A DNA stretch of 64,000 bases from Lachnoclostridium sp. (GCA_023665475.1 JAMPEB010000003.1:186001-250000); one strand, 5' to 3'; shown: positions 35,367 to 45,159, numbered from the stretch's first letter. The notes: generated by a model not told the origin, from the letters alone. Numbers and translations: made by a program.

Positions 35367-35633
35367 TTATTTCTTGCGTAAATCCAAAATGGGAATATTG
35401 GCGTACAAAGTCGGCGTCCTTCCGTCTCTGGCGCCCTTGCTCCCTTTCGCGTTAATCTGTATATCCATATTTTCCGCATCTATCTTCATGTACTTGGATA
35501 TTACCTTGGCAATATCCACCTTAATCAGTTCCATCATCTCCGGCGAACAGTTAACCCGGTCAGAAATCAACAAAATCTTGAGTCTGTCCTTGGCAACCTG
35601 GCAGGAGCTCTTCCTTCTGAAAAAGTACCTCAT
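35367..35633 (-). CDS. minE: Cell division topological specificity factor MinE
   Basis: 88 residues. The N-terminal anti-MinCD segment MRYFFRRKSSCQVAKDRLKIL matches MinE, and the C-terminal topological part contains MMELIKVDIAKVISKYMKID. MinE stimulates MinD ATPase and drives pole-to-pole oscillation in organisms that use it; Firmicutes with both MinE and a rod shape are common in Clostridia. Directly follows minD with 15 bases between. Confidence 0.95.
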   Translation of the reverse strand: MRYFFRRKSSCQVAKDRLKILLISDRVNCSPEMMELIKVDIAKVISKYMKIDAENMDIQINAKGSKGARDGRTPTLYANIPILDLRKK

Positions 35634-35648
35634 ATGCTCCGCCCCCTT

Positions 35649-36470
35649 CTATGCTTTATGAAAAATGCCGGTTACTTTTGTCCAGAAGGAAATTCCCCGT
35701 TCAAAATTAAGAAACGCTACTTCTTTTCCTTCCACTCTCTCCACCACATTGGCATAAGCCTGACCGGCCGGAGTATCGTTGCCCACTAAAGGCTCTCCCT
35801 GATTGGTGGCAATCACCACATTTTCATCGTCGGGAATAATCCCGATCAAAGGAACTGCCAGAATATCCACCACATCGTTGGCAGACATCATATCTCCCCG
35901 TCTCACCATATCCATGCGCAGCCTGTTAATGATCAGATCAATTTTGGAAAATCCTTTTGCCTCCAAAAGCCCTACGATCCTGTCCGCATCCCTGATAGCG
36001 GAAACCTCCGGGGTTGTGACCACAAGCGCCCTGTCTGCGCCTGCAATAGCATTCTGAAAGCCCTGCTCAATGCCTGCGGGACAATCCAAAATAATGTAAT
36101 CAAACTGTTCCCTCAAGTGGTCGATAACCTTCACCATCTGTCCGGGGGATACCGCTGATTTATCTCTTGTCTGAGCCGATGGCATCAGATAAAGCCCCGG
36201 ATGGCGCTTGTCCCGTATCAGCGCCTGTTTTACCCGGCAGTTTCCCTCTACCACATCCACCAGATTATAGACAATACGATTTTCCAGCCCCATGACTACA
36301 TCCAGATTACGCAGTCCGATATCCGTGTCGATAAGGCATACCTTCTTACCCAGCTTTGCCAGACCTGTTCCTACATTTGCAGATGTGGTGGTCTTACCCA
36401 CACCGCCTTTTCCTGAAGTGACGACAATGACTTCGGAGCTTTTCGTCTCCGCGGAAATGTTGTTTTCCAT
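35649..36470 (-). CDS. minD: Septum site-determining ATPase MinD
   Basis: 273-residue ParA-type membrane ATPase. Deviant Walker A KGGVGKTTTSANVG preceded by a 12-residue N-terminal extension (MENNISAETKSS), then DTDIGLRNLDVVMG and DYIILDCPAGIEQGF. The amphipathic C-terminal membrane helix is the final basic/hydrophobic segment (ISFWTKVTGIFHK). GAGGATTAG lies before the ATG at 36470; the track extends upstream but has no site. It recruits MinC to block division near poles. Confidence 0.97.
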   Translation of the reverse strand: MENNISAETKSSEVIVVTSGKGGVGKTTTSANVGTGLAKLGKKVCLIDTDIGLRNLDVVMGLENRIVYNLVDVVEGNCRVKQALIRDKRHPGLYLMPSAQTRDKSAVSPGQMVKVIDHLREQFDYIILDCPAGIEQGFQNAIAGADRALVVTTPEVSAIRDADRIVGLLEAKGFSKIDLIINRLRMDMVRRGDMMSANDVVDILAVPLIGIIPDDENVVIATNQGEPLVGNDTPAGQAYANVVERVEGKEVAFLNFERGISFWTKVTGIFHKA

Positions 36471-36615
36471 GCTAATCCTCCATTCTTGCCACAACCCGGA
36501 AATTTGGGCGCAAGCATAAATTTCTGATTGAAAAGCATTTGATTTTTCAATCCGCGCCCACACCTTTCCGTATCTTCCATTTATTGATGTCGTCCCCTGA
36601 GCTTTCTCTCCCTTC

Positions 36616-37287
36616 CTAGAAAGAAGCCAGTAATTCTTTGGTAAGCGGTTCCATAACAATCTTCTCGTTTTTCACATATGCAATTTTCGGTTGTACTTTA
36701 GGGCGGATGCCCCACTTGGATTGTTTATCCTTAGATTTGTATTTGAAATCGCCGATATGTAATCTTTCCGGCTCCATTTCAAGCGCTACCACATAAGCCT
36801 GTCCCTGAGCGTTTTCTCCGGCATAGGCTTCTCCGTATAAACCTCCCAAAACAATAATATTTTTAGCGGATATCACCGTACATCCGGGATTCACATCACC
36901 CATGATGATAATACTGTTTTCCGTTTCAAGCACATCGTTATTCTTAAGCGTACCCTTATAAAACTGCCCTTCATCCCCGCCGGAAAGTTTCTTTTCCACC
37001 TGATGCAGGGCCTTGATAAATGTGCGGTTTGTCTCTGCATTTCTCCCGACAATACAGATAATATTGAGATTACTGTTTTTCTTAATGGTGTCGATAATCT
37101 GCAGTTCCTCCACATCCGTGGCTTCCCGCCCCTCAATGGAAAGCGCAACTCCCGCCTTTCCGAAGAAGTTCTTCCCCTGCGTAAACTTTAAGGCAATCTC
37201 TGACAAAATCTCCTCAAAGGGTACCTCACTGTTCAAACGCAATGTGATTCCGTTTTGATAACTTGTAATCTTAACTGCCTCTGCCAT
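36616..37287 (-). CDS. minC: Septum site-determining protein MinC
   Basis: 223 residues. An N-terminal domain that inhibits FtsZ assembly (about 1-100) and the C-terminal beta-helix that binds MinD (containing NSIIIMGDVNPGCTVISAKNIIVLGGLYGEAYAG). The Gly-rich MGDVNPGC turn is the family signature. The region between it and minD (36471-36615) is about 145 bases with no gene seen. Confidence 0.95.
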   Translation of the reverse strand: MAEAVKITSYQNGITLRLNSEVPFEEILSEIALKFTQGKNFFGKAGVALSIEGREATDVEELQIIDTIKKNSNLNIICIVGRNAETNRTFIKALHQVEKKLSGGDEGQFYKGTLKNNDVLETENSIIIMGDVNPGCTVISAKNIIVLGGLYGEAYAGENAQGQAYVVALEMEPERLHIGDFKYKSKDKQSKWGIRPKVQPKIAYVKNEKIVMEPLTKELLASF

Positions 37288-37308
37288 AATCCGTAATCTG
37301 CTCCTTTT

Positions 37309-40215
37309 CTACAATTCGTTGGAAATACCCGCATCGGGTGTGTCCGCCGTACCGGTAATAATTTCTTCTTCCTCTGCCAGCCCGTAATGATACATAATAA
37401 TATCCCTCGTCATCTGTGCCGCATAATCGGATGAATATCCGAAAGGAATGCGGGAGGCTATTGCGATTTCCGGATCTTCATAAGGCGCATAACACACAAA
37501 CAGCGCATGGCTGGGTCTGGATTTGGTCTGCTCCGCGGTACCTGTCTTACCCGCTACATTCACTGCCAGCCCGTCAAAATAAGTTTTGTTTTCTACCACC
37601 TGCCGCATACCTGTATGGAACGCTTTCCAATATTCCTGCGGAATATCAACGGTATTTCTTACCTCTGCATCATATTCCCTTATTACATTTCCATCCGCAT
37701 CCGCAACATGGTCCAATAATGTCAGATTATAACAAGTGCCGCTGTTGGCAATCGTGGTGACATATCTGGCAAGAGCAACCGTAGTATAACTGTTGCTGCC
37801 CTGTCCGATAGCGGAAGGCACCGGATTTTCATTGGACACGCTGGGCATCGCTTCCGTGATCTCCACTCCCGATTTTTCCGTGAGCCCATACCAATCCGCA
37901 TATTGATACAAAGTATTAAGACCCGCTGTCTCATCATAACTTCCCGATCTGGTGGACAGCCTGTAGCCCACCTCGTAGAAGAAATAGTTGCATGAATCAC
38001 GGATTGCCGTGCTCATTATTTCATTGCCATGTCCGGAACGCAGCCAGCATCTGGGAGAAGGATTGGTAATCGCCGTGAAAGTACCCGTGCAGTCCACCCT
38101 TTCGTTTAAAGTGATGATACCTTCCATAAGTCCCGCCGTGGCAGTTACAATTTTAAAGGTGGAACCCGGAGCTGCCTTGGACTGCGTTGCATAATTGTAC
38201 AGTGGGTTGGACTTGTCGGAATTCAGCTTCTCGAAATATTCCGCGTCCACGGAGTTTGCCATTTTGTTATTGTCATACCCCGGATAGGACACCATTGCCA
38301 GCACATCCCCCGTTTTCACATCAACTATAACCACCGAGGCATTGCAGGGGTCAAGGGCAAGCTGCGCCGGAGTAATATCCAGATTATCGATGCGGTTTTT
38401 CATAAATGTGTAAGCGTTCATCCGTCCGTTTCGCAAGGCTTCTTCCTCGCTTTCTTCCACATCCACCACATTCTGTTCACACAAAAGCATACAAATCTGT
38501 CTTCCGTTTATTACATCATTCAACAACATATATTTATAAAAACGCTTCTGGAATTCTACATTTTTATCAATTAACTGAATCATGATTTCCGTCAGTTGAT
38601 TATAGATTTCCTCCGAATCGGAATATTTGTTCTTCGTATCTAACTTACTCACATCAATCCAATTCTGGGCAATACAATATCTCAAATACTCATTCAGGCT
38701 TATAACTTCATCTACCGCCCATGCTTTCTGTGTCGCGTCCTCGTTGTCAATGGCAGACGACATGAGAATACCCTGCCCTTTCAAAAGCGCCACAAGATTA
38801 CTCTGATAAATCTGATACTCTTCGGACAGCTTATTATAAGGAGTTTTTTTCTCCTTCAACTCAACCATTAAGGTATCATACACCTGCTGCTTGTAGGCAA
38901 GATGCTTTTCATAAACCGCTTTCTCCGTCTCCTGTGCATCCTCCGCCGCAAAATGTTTCATATCCACAATATTGTTATTGATGACCGCAAAATAAAGATC
39001 ATAAATCGGTATTTTGATATCAGAACTGCTGGCATTAGGTCCCGCCTTATATTCCTTGGTATTGATTATCTTGTCCGACACCAGTCCCGCAAGCCTTTGC
39101 TCCACAATATTATAAGCCGCCATGGTCAGATTTTTATCAATGGTCAGATACACATCCTGTCCCGACTGCGCTTCCGTCCTCTCCAAAACCGTCATTACCT
39201 TACCGGTTACATCCACGCTTACCTTCTCATTTCCTTTTGCGCCCTGCAGCGTGGTCTCCATATATGCCTCAATGCCGCTTTTTCCTACGACATCATTGAT
39301 ATTATAAGAATCCGGTTTGCCGCCCTCTGCCGCTTTCTTTTCATTTAGCTGGGTCAGTTCATCCGAAGAAATCTTTCCGGTATATCCCAAAATATGGGCA
39401 AAATATTTGCTATCCACATAACGGCGCACCGTATCTTCCACAATGGTCACTCCCGGAAGTTCATCCATATTTTCCATAATGACAGCCACCGTTTTTTCAT
39501 TCACATCCGTCGCCACCGTAGTTCCTATGTACTTGCGGTAAGAAGTCAGGTTCATATTATAACGGATGGTAACCATTTTCAGCCACTCTTCTTTGGTATA
39601 ACCTTTTCCGGGTATGAAATCGCTCTTATCATCACCCTCTATCTCATAGTCGCCGATGGCGAAACGAATGCCCTTTCCGGAAACTCTGCTTAAATATTCC
39701 ATGATTTCCGCAGCAGTGGACGCTCTCTGCTCCTCCGTAAGCTTGTCTACCGTAGCCAGCCCGTAAACATCCGCCAGAAACCTGAGGCGGCTGGTTCCGT
39801 CCACCGTATAGACAAAGTCTCCGTTCTCGTTCAAAACAATCTTAAAATCCGTTACTATTTTGTCGCCGTTTTGTTCAATCATGCCAATCAGCTTATAGAT
39901 TGTCTCATTCTGTTCTTTATTTTTCTGTTTTGCGGACTCAGACTCATTTACATCTTCTATTTTTACGGAATACGCCAATTCATTATAGGCGAGCACATTT
40001 CCGTTTCTGTCGAAAATATTGCCCCTGGTACTGGTGATATCCCTTGTCTTTTCTGTCAGCAAAATGAAATCATCCATATATTTCTCGCCATACACAATCT
40101 GCAGCTTAAAACAGCGGTATAAGAGGATTCCACACAGCCCGAAGCAGATTAATGTCATCACCGTAAGTCTGCTGGTTATCACACTGATAATATGATCTTT
40201 CAGTTCGTCAAACAA
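37309..40215 (-). CDS. mrdA: Class B penicillin-binding protein PBP2 (elongation transpeptidase)
   Basis: About 968 residues, larger than the usual 600-720. One membrane helix (LTVMTLICFGLCGILLYRC) then the PBP dimer domain (STRGNIFDRNGNVLAYN, ERTEAQSGQDVYLTIDKNL). A long, mostly helical insertion of about 200 residues follows (around 425-620), and the transpeptidase with GSTFKI (catalytic Ser about 685), SCNYF and GKTGTAEQ. It cross-links sidewall peptidoglycan with RodA. A TTG at 40215, inside the mreD end, is proposed because AAGGAG lies upstream; an ATG at 40257 is the alternative. The overlap implies coupling to mreD. Confidence 0.92.
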   Translation of the reverse strand: MFDELKDHIISVITSRLTVMTLICFGLCGILLYRCFKLQIVYGEKYMDDFILLTEKTRDITSTRGNIFDRNGNVLAYNELAYSVKIEDVNESESAKQKNKEQNETIYKLIGMIEQNGDKIVTDFKIVLNENGDFVYTVDGTSRLRFLADVYGLATVDKLTEEQRASTAAEIMEYLSRVSGKGIRFAIGDYEIEGDDKSDFIPGKGYTKEEWLKMVTIRYNMNLTSYRKYIGTTVATDVNEKTVAVIMENMDELPGVTIVEDTVRRYVDSKYFAHILGYTGKISSDELTQLNEKKAAEGGKPDSYNINDVVGKSGIEAYMETTLQGAKGNEKVSVDVTGKVMTVLERTEAQSGQDVYLTIDKNLTMAAYNIVEQRLAGLVSDKIINTKEYKAGPNASSSDIKIPIYDLYFAVINNNIVDMKHFAAEDAQETEKAVYEKHLAYKQQVYDTLMVELKEKKTPYNKLSEEYQIYQSNLVALLKGQGILMSSAIDNEDATQKAWAVDEVISLNEYLRYCIAQNWIDVSKLDTKNKYSDSEEIYNQLTEIMIQLIDKNVEFQKRFYKYMLLNDVINGRQICMLLCEQNVVDVEESEEEALRNGRMNAYTFMKNRIDNLDITPAQLALDPCNASVVIVDVKTGDVLAMVSYPGYDNNKMANSVDAEYFEKLNSDKSNPLYNYATQSKAAPGSTFKIVTATAGLMEGIITLNERVDCTGTFTAITNPSPRCWLRSGHGNEIMSTAIRDSCNYFFYEVGYRLSTRSGSYDETAGLNTLYQYADWYGLTEKSGVEITEAMPSVSNENPVPSAIGQGSNSYTTVALARYVTTIANSGTCYNLTLLDHVADADGNVIREYDAEVRNTVDIPQEYWKAFHTGMRQVVENKTYFDGLAVNVAGKTGTAEQTKSRPSHALFVCYAPYEDPEIAIASRIPFGYSSDYAAQMTRDIIMYHYGLAEEEEIITGTADTPDAGISNEL

Positions 40216-40726
40216 ATTTCTGCTCACTCCTTCGCTCTCTGATTTCCAGCTTCTCATTCACCTTCAATATAAGGGGATAGAGAAACAGCGTGATTACAAT
40301 GGTATACAGCGCTTCCGGCAGGATAACGCTGGTAAAATAGTAGGAAAATTGGAATTTCCCTTGAAACATAAACATAAAGATATAACAAATTACCCCATAG
40401 GACAAATCGCTGGTGATAATTAATGCCAGCGGCAGCTTGATATCCTGAGGGTAGAAAATATGACAGAATTTACCGTTAATATAGCCGATATACATTAAAA
40501 CAAGGGCATAAAATCCCAGAAGCCCCCCAAAAAGCACATCATTTAACAGCCCACAGACAAAACCGATGATAAGCCCTTCTTTTTCTCCCCTCATGAAGCC
40601 GAAAGAAGATGTCAGTATTATCATCAGGTTGGGGATGATGCCCGTATAGGCAATATTGCCGAATACACTGCACTGCAGCACAAAACACACCAAAATAAAT
40701 ATGGCTGTCACGATTTTTCTACACAT
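40208..40726 (-). CDS. mreD: Rod-shape protein MreD
   Basis: 172 residues with five or six membrane helices (VTAIFILVCFVLQCSVFG; GLLNDVLFGGLLGFYALV; GVICYIFMFMF; PLILKVN). MreD links MreC to RodA/PBP2 in the elongation complex. The ATG overlaps the mreC stop by one base (TAATG-type), and its own stop overlaps PBP2, so the mreB-mreC-mreD-PBP2 block is translationally coupled. Confidence 0.93.
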   Translation of the reverse strand: MCRKIVTAIFILVCFVLQCSVFGNIAYTGIIPNLMIILTSSFGFMRGEKEGLIIGFVCGLLNDVLFGGLLGFYALVLMYIGYINGKFCHIFYPQDIKLPLALIITSDLSYGVICYIFMFMFQGKFQFSYYFTSVILPEALYTIVITLFLYPLILKVNEKLEIRERRSEQKFV

Positions 40727-41601
40727 TACTCGTTATCCTCTATCTGCTGCTTTAAATCCGTAATGACCAGCACTTCGCTCAAATGTTCAAAATCCACCGC
40801 CGGAGTCAGATATCCGGATTTGGTCAGATTATTGCCATCCCGGTTAATGGTATGTAAATACCCGATTAAAATATTAGGCACATACTTATCACTGATATCC
40901 GAAGTGACAATTTTATCTCCTTCAACCGTCTGATCCTTGCTGTCCACCAGCTTACTGAAGGATATGACGCCCTCCGTCATAAGCTTTAAATCCCCGGAAA
41001 CAATCAGCTTATCCTCAGTGGCAATGGTCATGGCGCTGACATTACTGTTGTCGGAAATAATGGAGGTAACTCTTGCCCAATTAGGTCCGACCGCGGTAAT
41101 AATACCCACAAGACCGCCTCCCGCTATCACATTCATATTCACTGCCAGACCATCCTGTTCTCCCTTGTCAATCGTAAAGGTAGAATACCAGTTACCGGAG
41201 CCCTTGCTGATGATTCTGGCTCCCACCTTCTGATACTCCCCATACTGCTCGCTAAGCTCCACAAGCTCCCGCAGCTTGTTTAATTCATATTTGTCCTGCT
41301 GAAGTCTTGTATTTTCTTCCGTAAGCTCTGCAATCTGCTGCTTCAAACTGGCATTTTCATCCAAAAGAGAACGAATCTGCACCAGCTCTTCCGAACGGCT
41401 GGACAGCCAGCTTCCTATTCTGGCGATTCCCTGTTCAAAAGGCACTATCACATAGCCCACTACCGTATTCAAGGGCTTATTAAACGCATCCGTCCCGAAT
41501 GTTATCAGCATTAAGAGCGTGCATATAAATGTTAAAATAAAAAGGAGATATTTACTCGGCAGAGTAAACTTCTCCCCTTTTCGTTTTATGATTGGGCTCA
41601 T
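40726..41601 (-). CDS. mreC: Rod-shape protein MreC
   Basis: 291 residues. A short basic start, one membrane helix (YLLFILTFICTLLMLITFG), a coiled-coil dimerisation segment (EENTRLQQDKYELNKLRELVEL, about 85-115) and the paired beta-barrel domain (QKVGARIISKGSGNWYSTFTID onward). It scaffolds the elongation complex outside the membrane. ATG overlaps the mreB stop by four bases. Confidence 0.95.
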   Translation of the reverse strand: MSPIIKRKGEKFTLPSKYLLFILTFICTLLMLITFGTDAFNKPLNTVVGYVIVPFEQGIARIGSWLSSRSEELVQIRSLLDENASLKQQIAELTEENTRLQQDKYELNKLRELVELSEQYGEYQKVGARIISKGSGNWYSTFTIDKGEQDGLAVNMNVIAGGGLVGIITAVGPNWARVTSIISDNSNVSAMTIATEDKLIVSGDLKLMTEGVISFSKLVDSKDQTVEGDKIVTSDISDKYVPNILIGYLHTINRDGNNLTKSGYLTPAVDFEHLSEVLVITDLKQQIEDNE

Positions 41602-42608
41602 TTACTCATCCCTTCGATTGAATAAGTCAGCGACTTATAGTTGTCGTCTTTGATAATTTTTGAAAGTCCCGCCGCAACGCTTGTGAGGGGATTTTCCGCA
41701 ACATTTACGGTAAGCCCCGTTCCCGCGGCCAGCCGCTCCGACAAGTGATTTACCTGAGAAGCTCCTCCCGTCAGATAAATGCCGTGACGGTAGATATCCG
41801 CCGCCAGTTCCGGAGGCGTACGCTCCAGAATGACCTTTACATTGTCAATAATGGTATTGAAATGTTCCTCAAGAGCTTCGTCTACCAGCTTTGTAGGAAT
41901 CTCCCTCTCCACCGGAAGCCCTGTCACAATATCCCTTCCGTAAACAACGGCGCCTTTTCCTTCCCCTGCTAACTCCTTTAAGGAAATCTTCACCGCCTCC
42001 GCTGTCTTACCGCCGATAATCAGACTGTATTCCTTGCGGATAGCAGATTTGATTGCCTCGTCAAACCGAAGCCCTCCCGCCTTGATTAACCGGCTTAATA
42101 CAATGCCTCCCAATGATAAAATAGAAATCTCCGTGGTCTCATATCCCACATTCACCACCAGAACGCCTTGGGAATTTTTCACATCAATATCAAGACCTAA
42201 ACCGTCCGCCACGGCTTTTTCCACTACCATAATCTTTTTTGCCTTGACATTGGCATCCTTCAGTAAATCATAAAATGCTCTCTTCTCTACATCCGTTACA
42301 TCAGTGGGCACCGCAATCAGAAAGTCTGCAGGCTTGATATTGCCCTTCTGCATATCCGTAATAAAATATTTTATCAGGGTCTCCATATTGCGGATATCCG
42401 CAATCACGCCGTTGGAAAGCGGATAGGAAATGTGGATGTTGCCGGGAGCCTTTTCATACATCTCGTATGCGGAATCCCCATAAGCAAAAAGCGTGTTCTT
42501 ATTCTCAATGGCAATCATATTTTTTTCCGCCATGATATTATCATCGTTTCTGCTGTAGATTTTGATATTGTTGGTGCCTAAATCGATACCGAATGCATTG
42601 TTAGCCAA
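41598..42608 (-). CDS. mreB: Actin-like cell-shape protein MreB
   Basis: 336 residues. Actin fold: phosphate-1 loop GIDLGTNNIKIYS, IADIRNMETLIKYF, PTDVTDVEKRAF and the adenosine motif GIYLTGGASQVNHLSERLA. The filament guides sidewall synthesis. Start is TTG at 42608 with AAGGGG 8 bases upstream, overlapping the radC end by 8 bases. It is the MreB-type member of the operon rather than an Mbl paralogue, based on position. Confidence 0.95.
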   Translation of the reverse strand: MANNAFGIDLGTNNIKIYSRNDDNIMAEKNMIAIENKNTLFAYGDSAYEMYEKAPGNIHISYPLSNGVIADIRNMETLIKYFITDMQKGNIKPADFLIAVPTDVTDVEKRAFYDLLKDANVKAKKIMVVEKAVADGLGLDIDVKNSQGVLVVNVGYETTEISILSLGGIVLSRLIKAGGLRFDEAIKSAIRKEYSLIIGGKTAEAVKISLKELAGEGKGAVVYGRDIVTGLPVEREIPTKLVDEALEEHFNTIIDNVKVILERTPPELAADIYRHGIYLTGGASQVNHLSERLAAGTGLTVNVAENPLTSVAAGLSKIIKDDNYKSLTYSIEGMSK

Positions 42609-43293
42609 AACAACTGCCCCTTTCTTCTTTAAAACTAGTATACCTGTTATCCCCGATAATAATATGATCCAACAGGGGAATATCCATTTTTTCTCCCAGC
42701 TCCTTAAGGTTTCTCGTCAACTCCCTGTCCGCACGGGAAGGAGCCGGATCTCCGCTGGGATGATTATGCACAAGAATAATGTTTACCGCGCGGCATTTCA
42801 GCGCTTCCATAAAGATTTCCCTGGGAGAAATCAAGGACATCTTCACGCTTCCGTCGGAAAGCTTCTTTTCCGCAATCATCTGCCCTTTTCCGTCCAGACA
42901 GACCAAAATTACACATTCCGTCTCCCTGTGCCTGAGCTTTTCCATAAAGTATTCCGCCACCGTGGAAGAACAGGTAAACCGTAATCCTTCTTTTGCCGTG
43001 GTCCGGCTGATGCGCATGGATAACTCCGTGAGGCTTTTTAATTTCACCGCCTTCACCATGCCGATTCCCTTAATCTGCATCAGTTCTTCCAAAGTCACAT
43101 CATAAAGTCCCAAAAGTCCCTCTCTGGGATGCTTTGCCAGAGAAAGCACCTGCCCCGCAAGCTCTAAGGCACTCTTATCCTTGGTGCCCGTCCGCAAAAT
43201 AATGGCAAGCAACTCTCTGTCTGTCAGATTCTCCGCGCCGAAACGAAGGAATCTCTCATAGGGCATATCGAAGCCCTGCTTAGTATTTCCCAT
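42601..43293 (-). CDS. radC: RadC family (JAB/MPN domain) protein
   Basis: 230 residues. N-terminal helix-hairpin-helix region (ENLTDRELLAIILRTGTKDKSALELA and MQIKGIGMVKAVKLKSLTEL), then the JAMM metal site: HNHPSGDPAPSRADRELT, with an upstream Glu. Historically named a DNA-repair protein, though repair function has been questioned. GGAGG precedes the ATG. It sits directly before mreB, the order seen in many bacteria. Confidence 0.95.
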   Translation of the reverse strand: MGNTKQGFDMPYERFLRFGAENLTDRELLAIILRTGTKDKSALELAGQVLSLAKHPREGLLGLYDVTLEELMQIKGIGMVKAVKLKSLTELSMRISRTTAKEGLRFTCSSTVAEYFMEKLRHRETECVILVCLDGKGQMIAEKKLSDGSVKMSLISPREIFMEALKCRAVNIILVHNHPSGDPAPSRADRELTRNLKELGEKMDIPLLDHIIIGDNRYTSFKEERGSCFG

Positions 43294-43334
43294 ACGCCTC
43301 CTTTACCTTCTCCGACGCATGAGTGAAAGAAGCT

Positions 43335-43574
43335 TTAACGAATGAAACGATACACTACAAAAGAAATAATCACTCCTATGACACTGGCTATGGTAATATT
43401 AAATTTCAATCCGAATGTCAGAATGATAAAGCCCAGATTCAGCTCCACAGGGTTGTTCAATCCGAAGACCTGTCCATAATTTAAAAAAGTACCGTCAAAA
43501 TATGTGCCGATAAAACCGCCAATCACAAATCCTATCAGCACTAGGAGCACCAGAACCCAATTCACTCTTTTCAA
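43335..43574 (-). CDS. DUF4321 small membrane protein
   Basis: 79 residues, two or three membrane helices (VLVLLVLIGFVIGGFIGTYFDG at the start and TIASVIGVIISFVVYRFI at the end). The Gly-rich first helix and FLNYGQVFGLNNP signature fit DUF4321, which in Clostridia sits with radC-mreB. Start is TTG at 43574 with GAGGA upstream. Function unknown; association with the mre operon suggests an envelope role. Confidence 0.8.
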   Translation of the reverse strand: MKRVNWVLVLLVLIGFVIGGFIGTYFDGTFLNYGQVFGLNNPVELNLGFIILTFGLKFNITIASVIGVIISFVVYRFIR

Positions 43575-43726
43575 GGTTATTCCTCACCTTTCTTTTGCAA
43601 AACTGCCGTCCGAATCGGCCTGCCTAAACCGGCATGCCCGCAGCCGATTCTTTCATACGCCCTTTTATACTACCACAAAATCTGCCTGCTGTATACAAAT
43701 TTCAAAGATTTTATTTTGTGTTTTTT

Positions 43727-45037
43727 CTACATTTTTCCAGAAACAATAGCTTCTTTCGCCACAATCCCCGCATCAAGAAGAGCCTGCAAAGACTTTAAAA
43801 TACCGAACTTCGCGTGCTGCCATGTAAGTCCCCCCTGAAAATAAACCGCATAGGGGGGCTTGATGGGACCGTCTGCGGAAAGCTCAATGGAAGAACCCGA
43901 CACAAAGGCGCCTGCTGCCATAATCACCTTCGCATCATACCCCGGCATATCCCACGGTTCGGGACTGACATGACTGTCCACGGGGGCTGCCGCCTGAATC
44001 CCCCGACAAAATGCGATGACGCCCTCCGGCTTTCCGAAAGTGACCGCCTGAATAATGTCATGCCTGCTTTCCGAGCCGTCCGGCACTACCGCAAATCCCA
44101 GCTTTTCATATATATTTGCCGCAAAGATTGCCCCCTTTAAGGCTCCTGCCGTCACCGTGGGCGCTAAGAAAAATCCCTGATAAAAAGAGGGCAGAAGACT
44201 TAAGGAAGCCCCTACTTCCTTGCCAAGCCCCGGAGAGGTAAGACGGTATGCCGCATTTTCCACACACTCCTTTTTCCCTGCGATGTAACCGCCCACAGGC
44301 GCAAGACCGCCGCCGGGATTTTTGATAAGGGAGCCCACTACCATATCCGCCCCCACATCGGAAGGCTCTTTCGTTTCTACAAATTCTCCGTAACAATTAT
44401 CCACCATGCAGATTACATCGGGCTTAATGTCTTTGATAAAAGCAATCAGCTCTCCTATGCGTTCCACGGACAAAGTCGGTCTTGTCTGATAACCCTTTGA
44501 CCTCTGTATGGTCACAAGACGGGTTTTATCACTGACTGCCTTTTTGATATTCTCATAGTCAAAGCTTCCGTCTGCTAATAAATCAACCTGTTTATAGGTT
44601 ACGCCGTATTCCGCAAGGGAACCCTTGGAGGGGCGGATTCCGATAACCTCTTCCAATGTGTCATAGGGCTTTCCCACAGGGGAAAGCAGCTCGTCGCCGG
44701 GGCGTAAATTACTCATCAGCGCTAATGCCAGCGCATGGGTTCCGCAGGTAATCTGGGGGCGCACCAAGGCATCCTCTGTGTGGAATACCCCCGCATAAAC
44801 CGCCTCCAAGGTATCCCTTCCCAAATCGTTATACCCATATCCTGTAGTCCCCAAAAGACACGCTTCGCTGACCTTTGCATCCTGCATTGCCTTTAACACT
44901 TTTAGCTGATTGTACTCTGCCGTTTTGTCAATTTTTTCAAAACGCTGTTTTAGTTTTTCTAAAATATCATCCCCATATCCGTACACCTCGTGGGATATCC
45001 CCATTAAGTGATATAGCTCTTTTGTCTGATTTTCCAT
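43727..45037 (-). CDS. PLP-dependent methionine gamma-lyase family protein (aluminium-resistance-like)
   Basis: 436 residues, Cys/Met-metabolism PLP fold. N-terminal part contains GTTGYGYNDLGRDTLEAVYA. The central PLP domain has NCYGEFVETKEPSDVGAD and the lysine region GSLIKNPGGGLAPVGGYIAG. The family is commonly annotated as aluminium resistance protein or methionine gamma-lyase; the substrate is not certain. GGAG 6 bases before the ATG at 45037. A hairpin repeat (45088-45154) separates it from miaA. Confidence 0.9.
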   Translation of the reverse strand: MENQTKELYHLMGISHEVYGYGDDILEKLKQRFEKIDKTAEYNQLKVLKAMQDAKVSEACLLGTTGYGYNDLGRDTLEAVYAGVFHTEDALVRPQITCGTHALALALMSNLRPGDELLSPVGKPYDTLEEVIGIRPSKGSLAEYGVTYKQVDLLADGSFDYENIKKAVSDKTRLVTIQRSKGYQTRPTLSVERIGELIAFIKDIKPDVICMVDNCYGEFVETKEPSDVGADMVVGSLIKNPGGGLAPVGGYIAGKKECVENAAYRLTSPGLGKEVGASLSLLPSFYQGFFLAPTVTAGALKGAIFAANIYEKLGFAVVPDGSESRHDIIQAVTFGKPEGVIAFCRGIQAAAPVDSHVSPEPWDMPGYDAKVIMAAGAFVSGSSIELSADGPIKPPYAVYFQGGLTWQHAKFGILKSLQALLDAGIVAKEAIVSGKM

Positions 45038-45087
45038 ATGATTCTCCGTTTCTGTGCATGGATTGTAAAATTTCACCTTTCGTAAAC

Positions 45088-45154
45088 CGAGTTGTGCACA
45101 TTGTGTATGTTTTGCACGAACGACACTCTGCCAAAAACCAGAGTTTCGCAATCA
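45088..45154. repeat. Short intergenic repeat, family C, copy 1
   Basis: Contains CGAGTTGTGCA, then TATGTTTTGCACGAACGACACTCTGC and GAGTTTCGCAATCA, nearly identical to the ends of a longer copy at 48254-48389 on the same strand. TTGTGCA and TGCACGA arms can pair. It fills the gap between miaA and the PLP lyase gene and carries no credible protein. Confidence 0.8.
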
Positions 45155-45159
45155 TCTGC

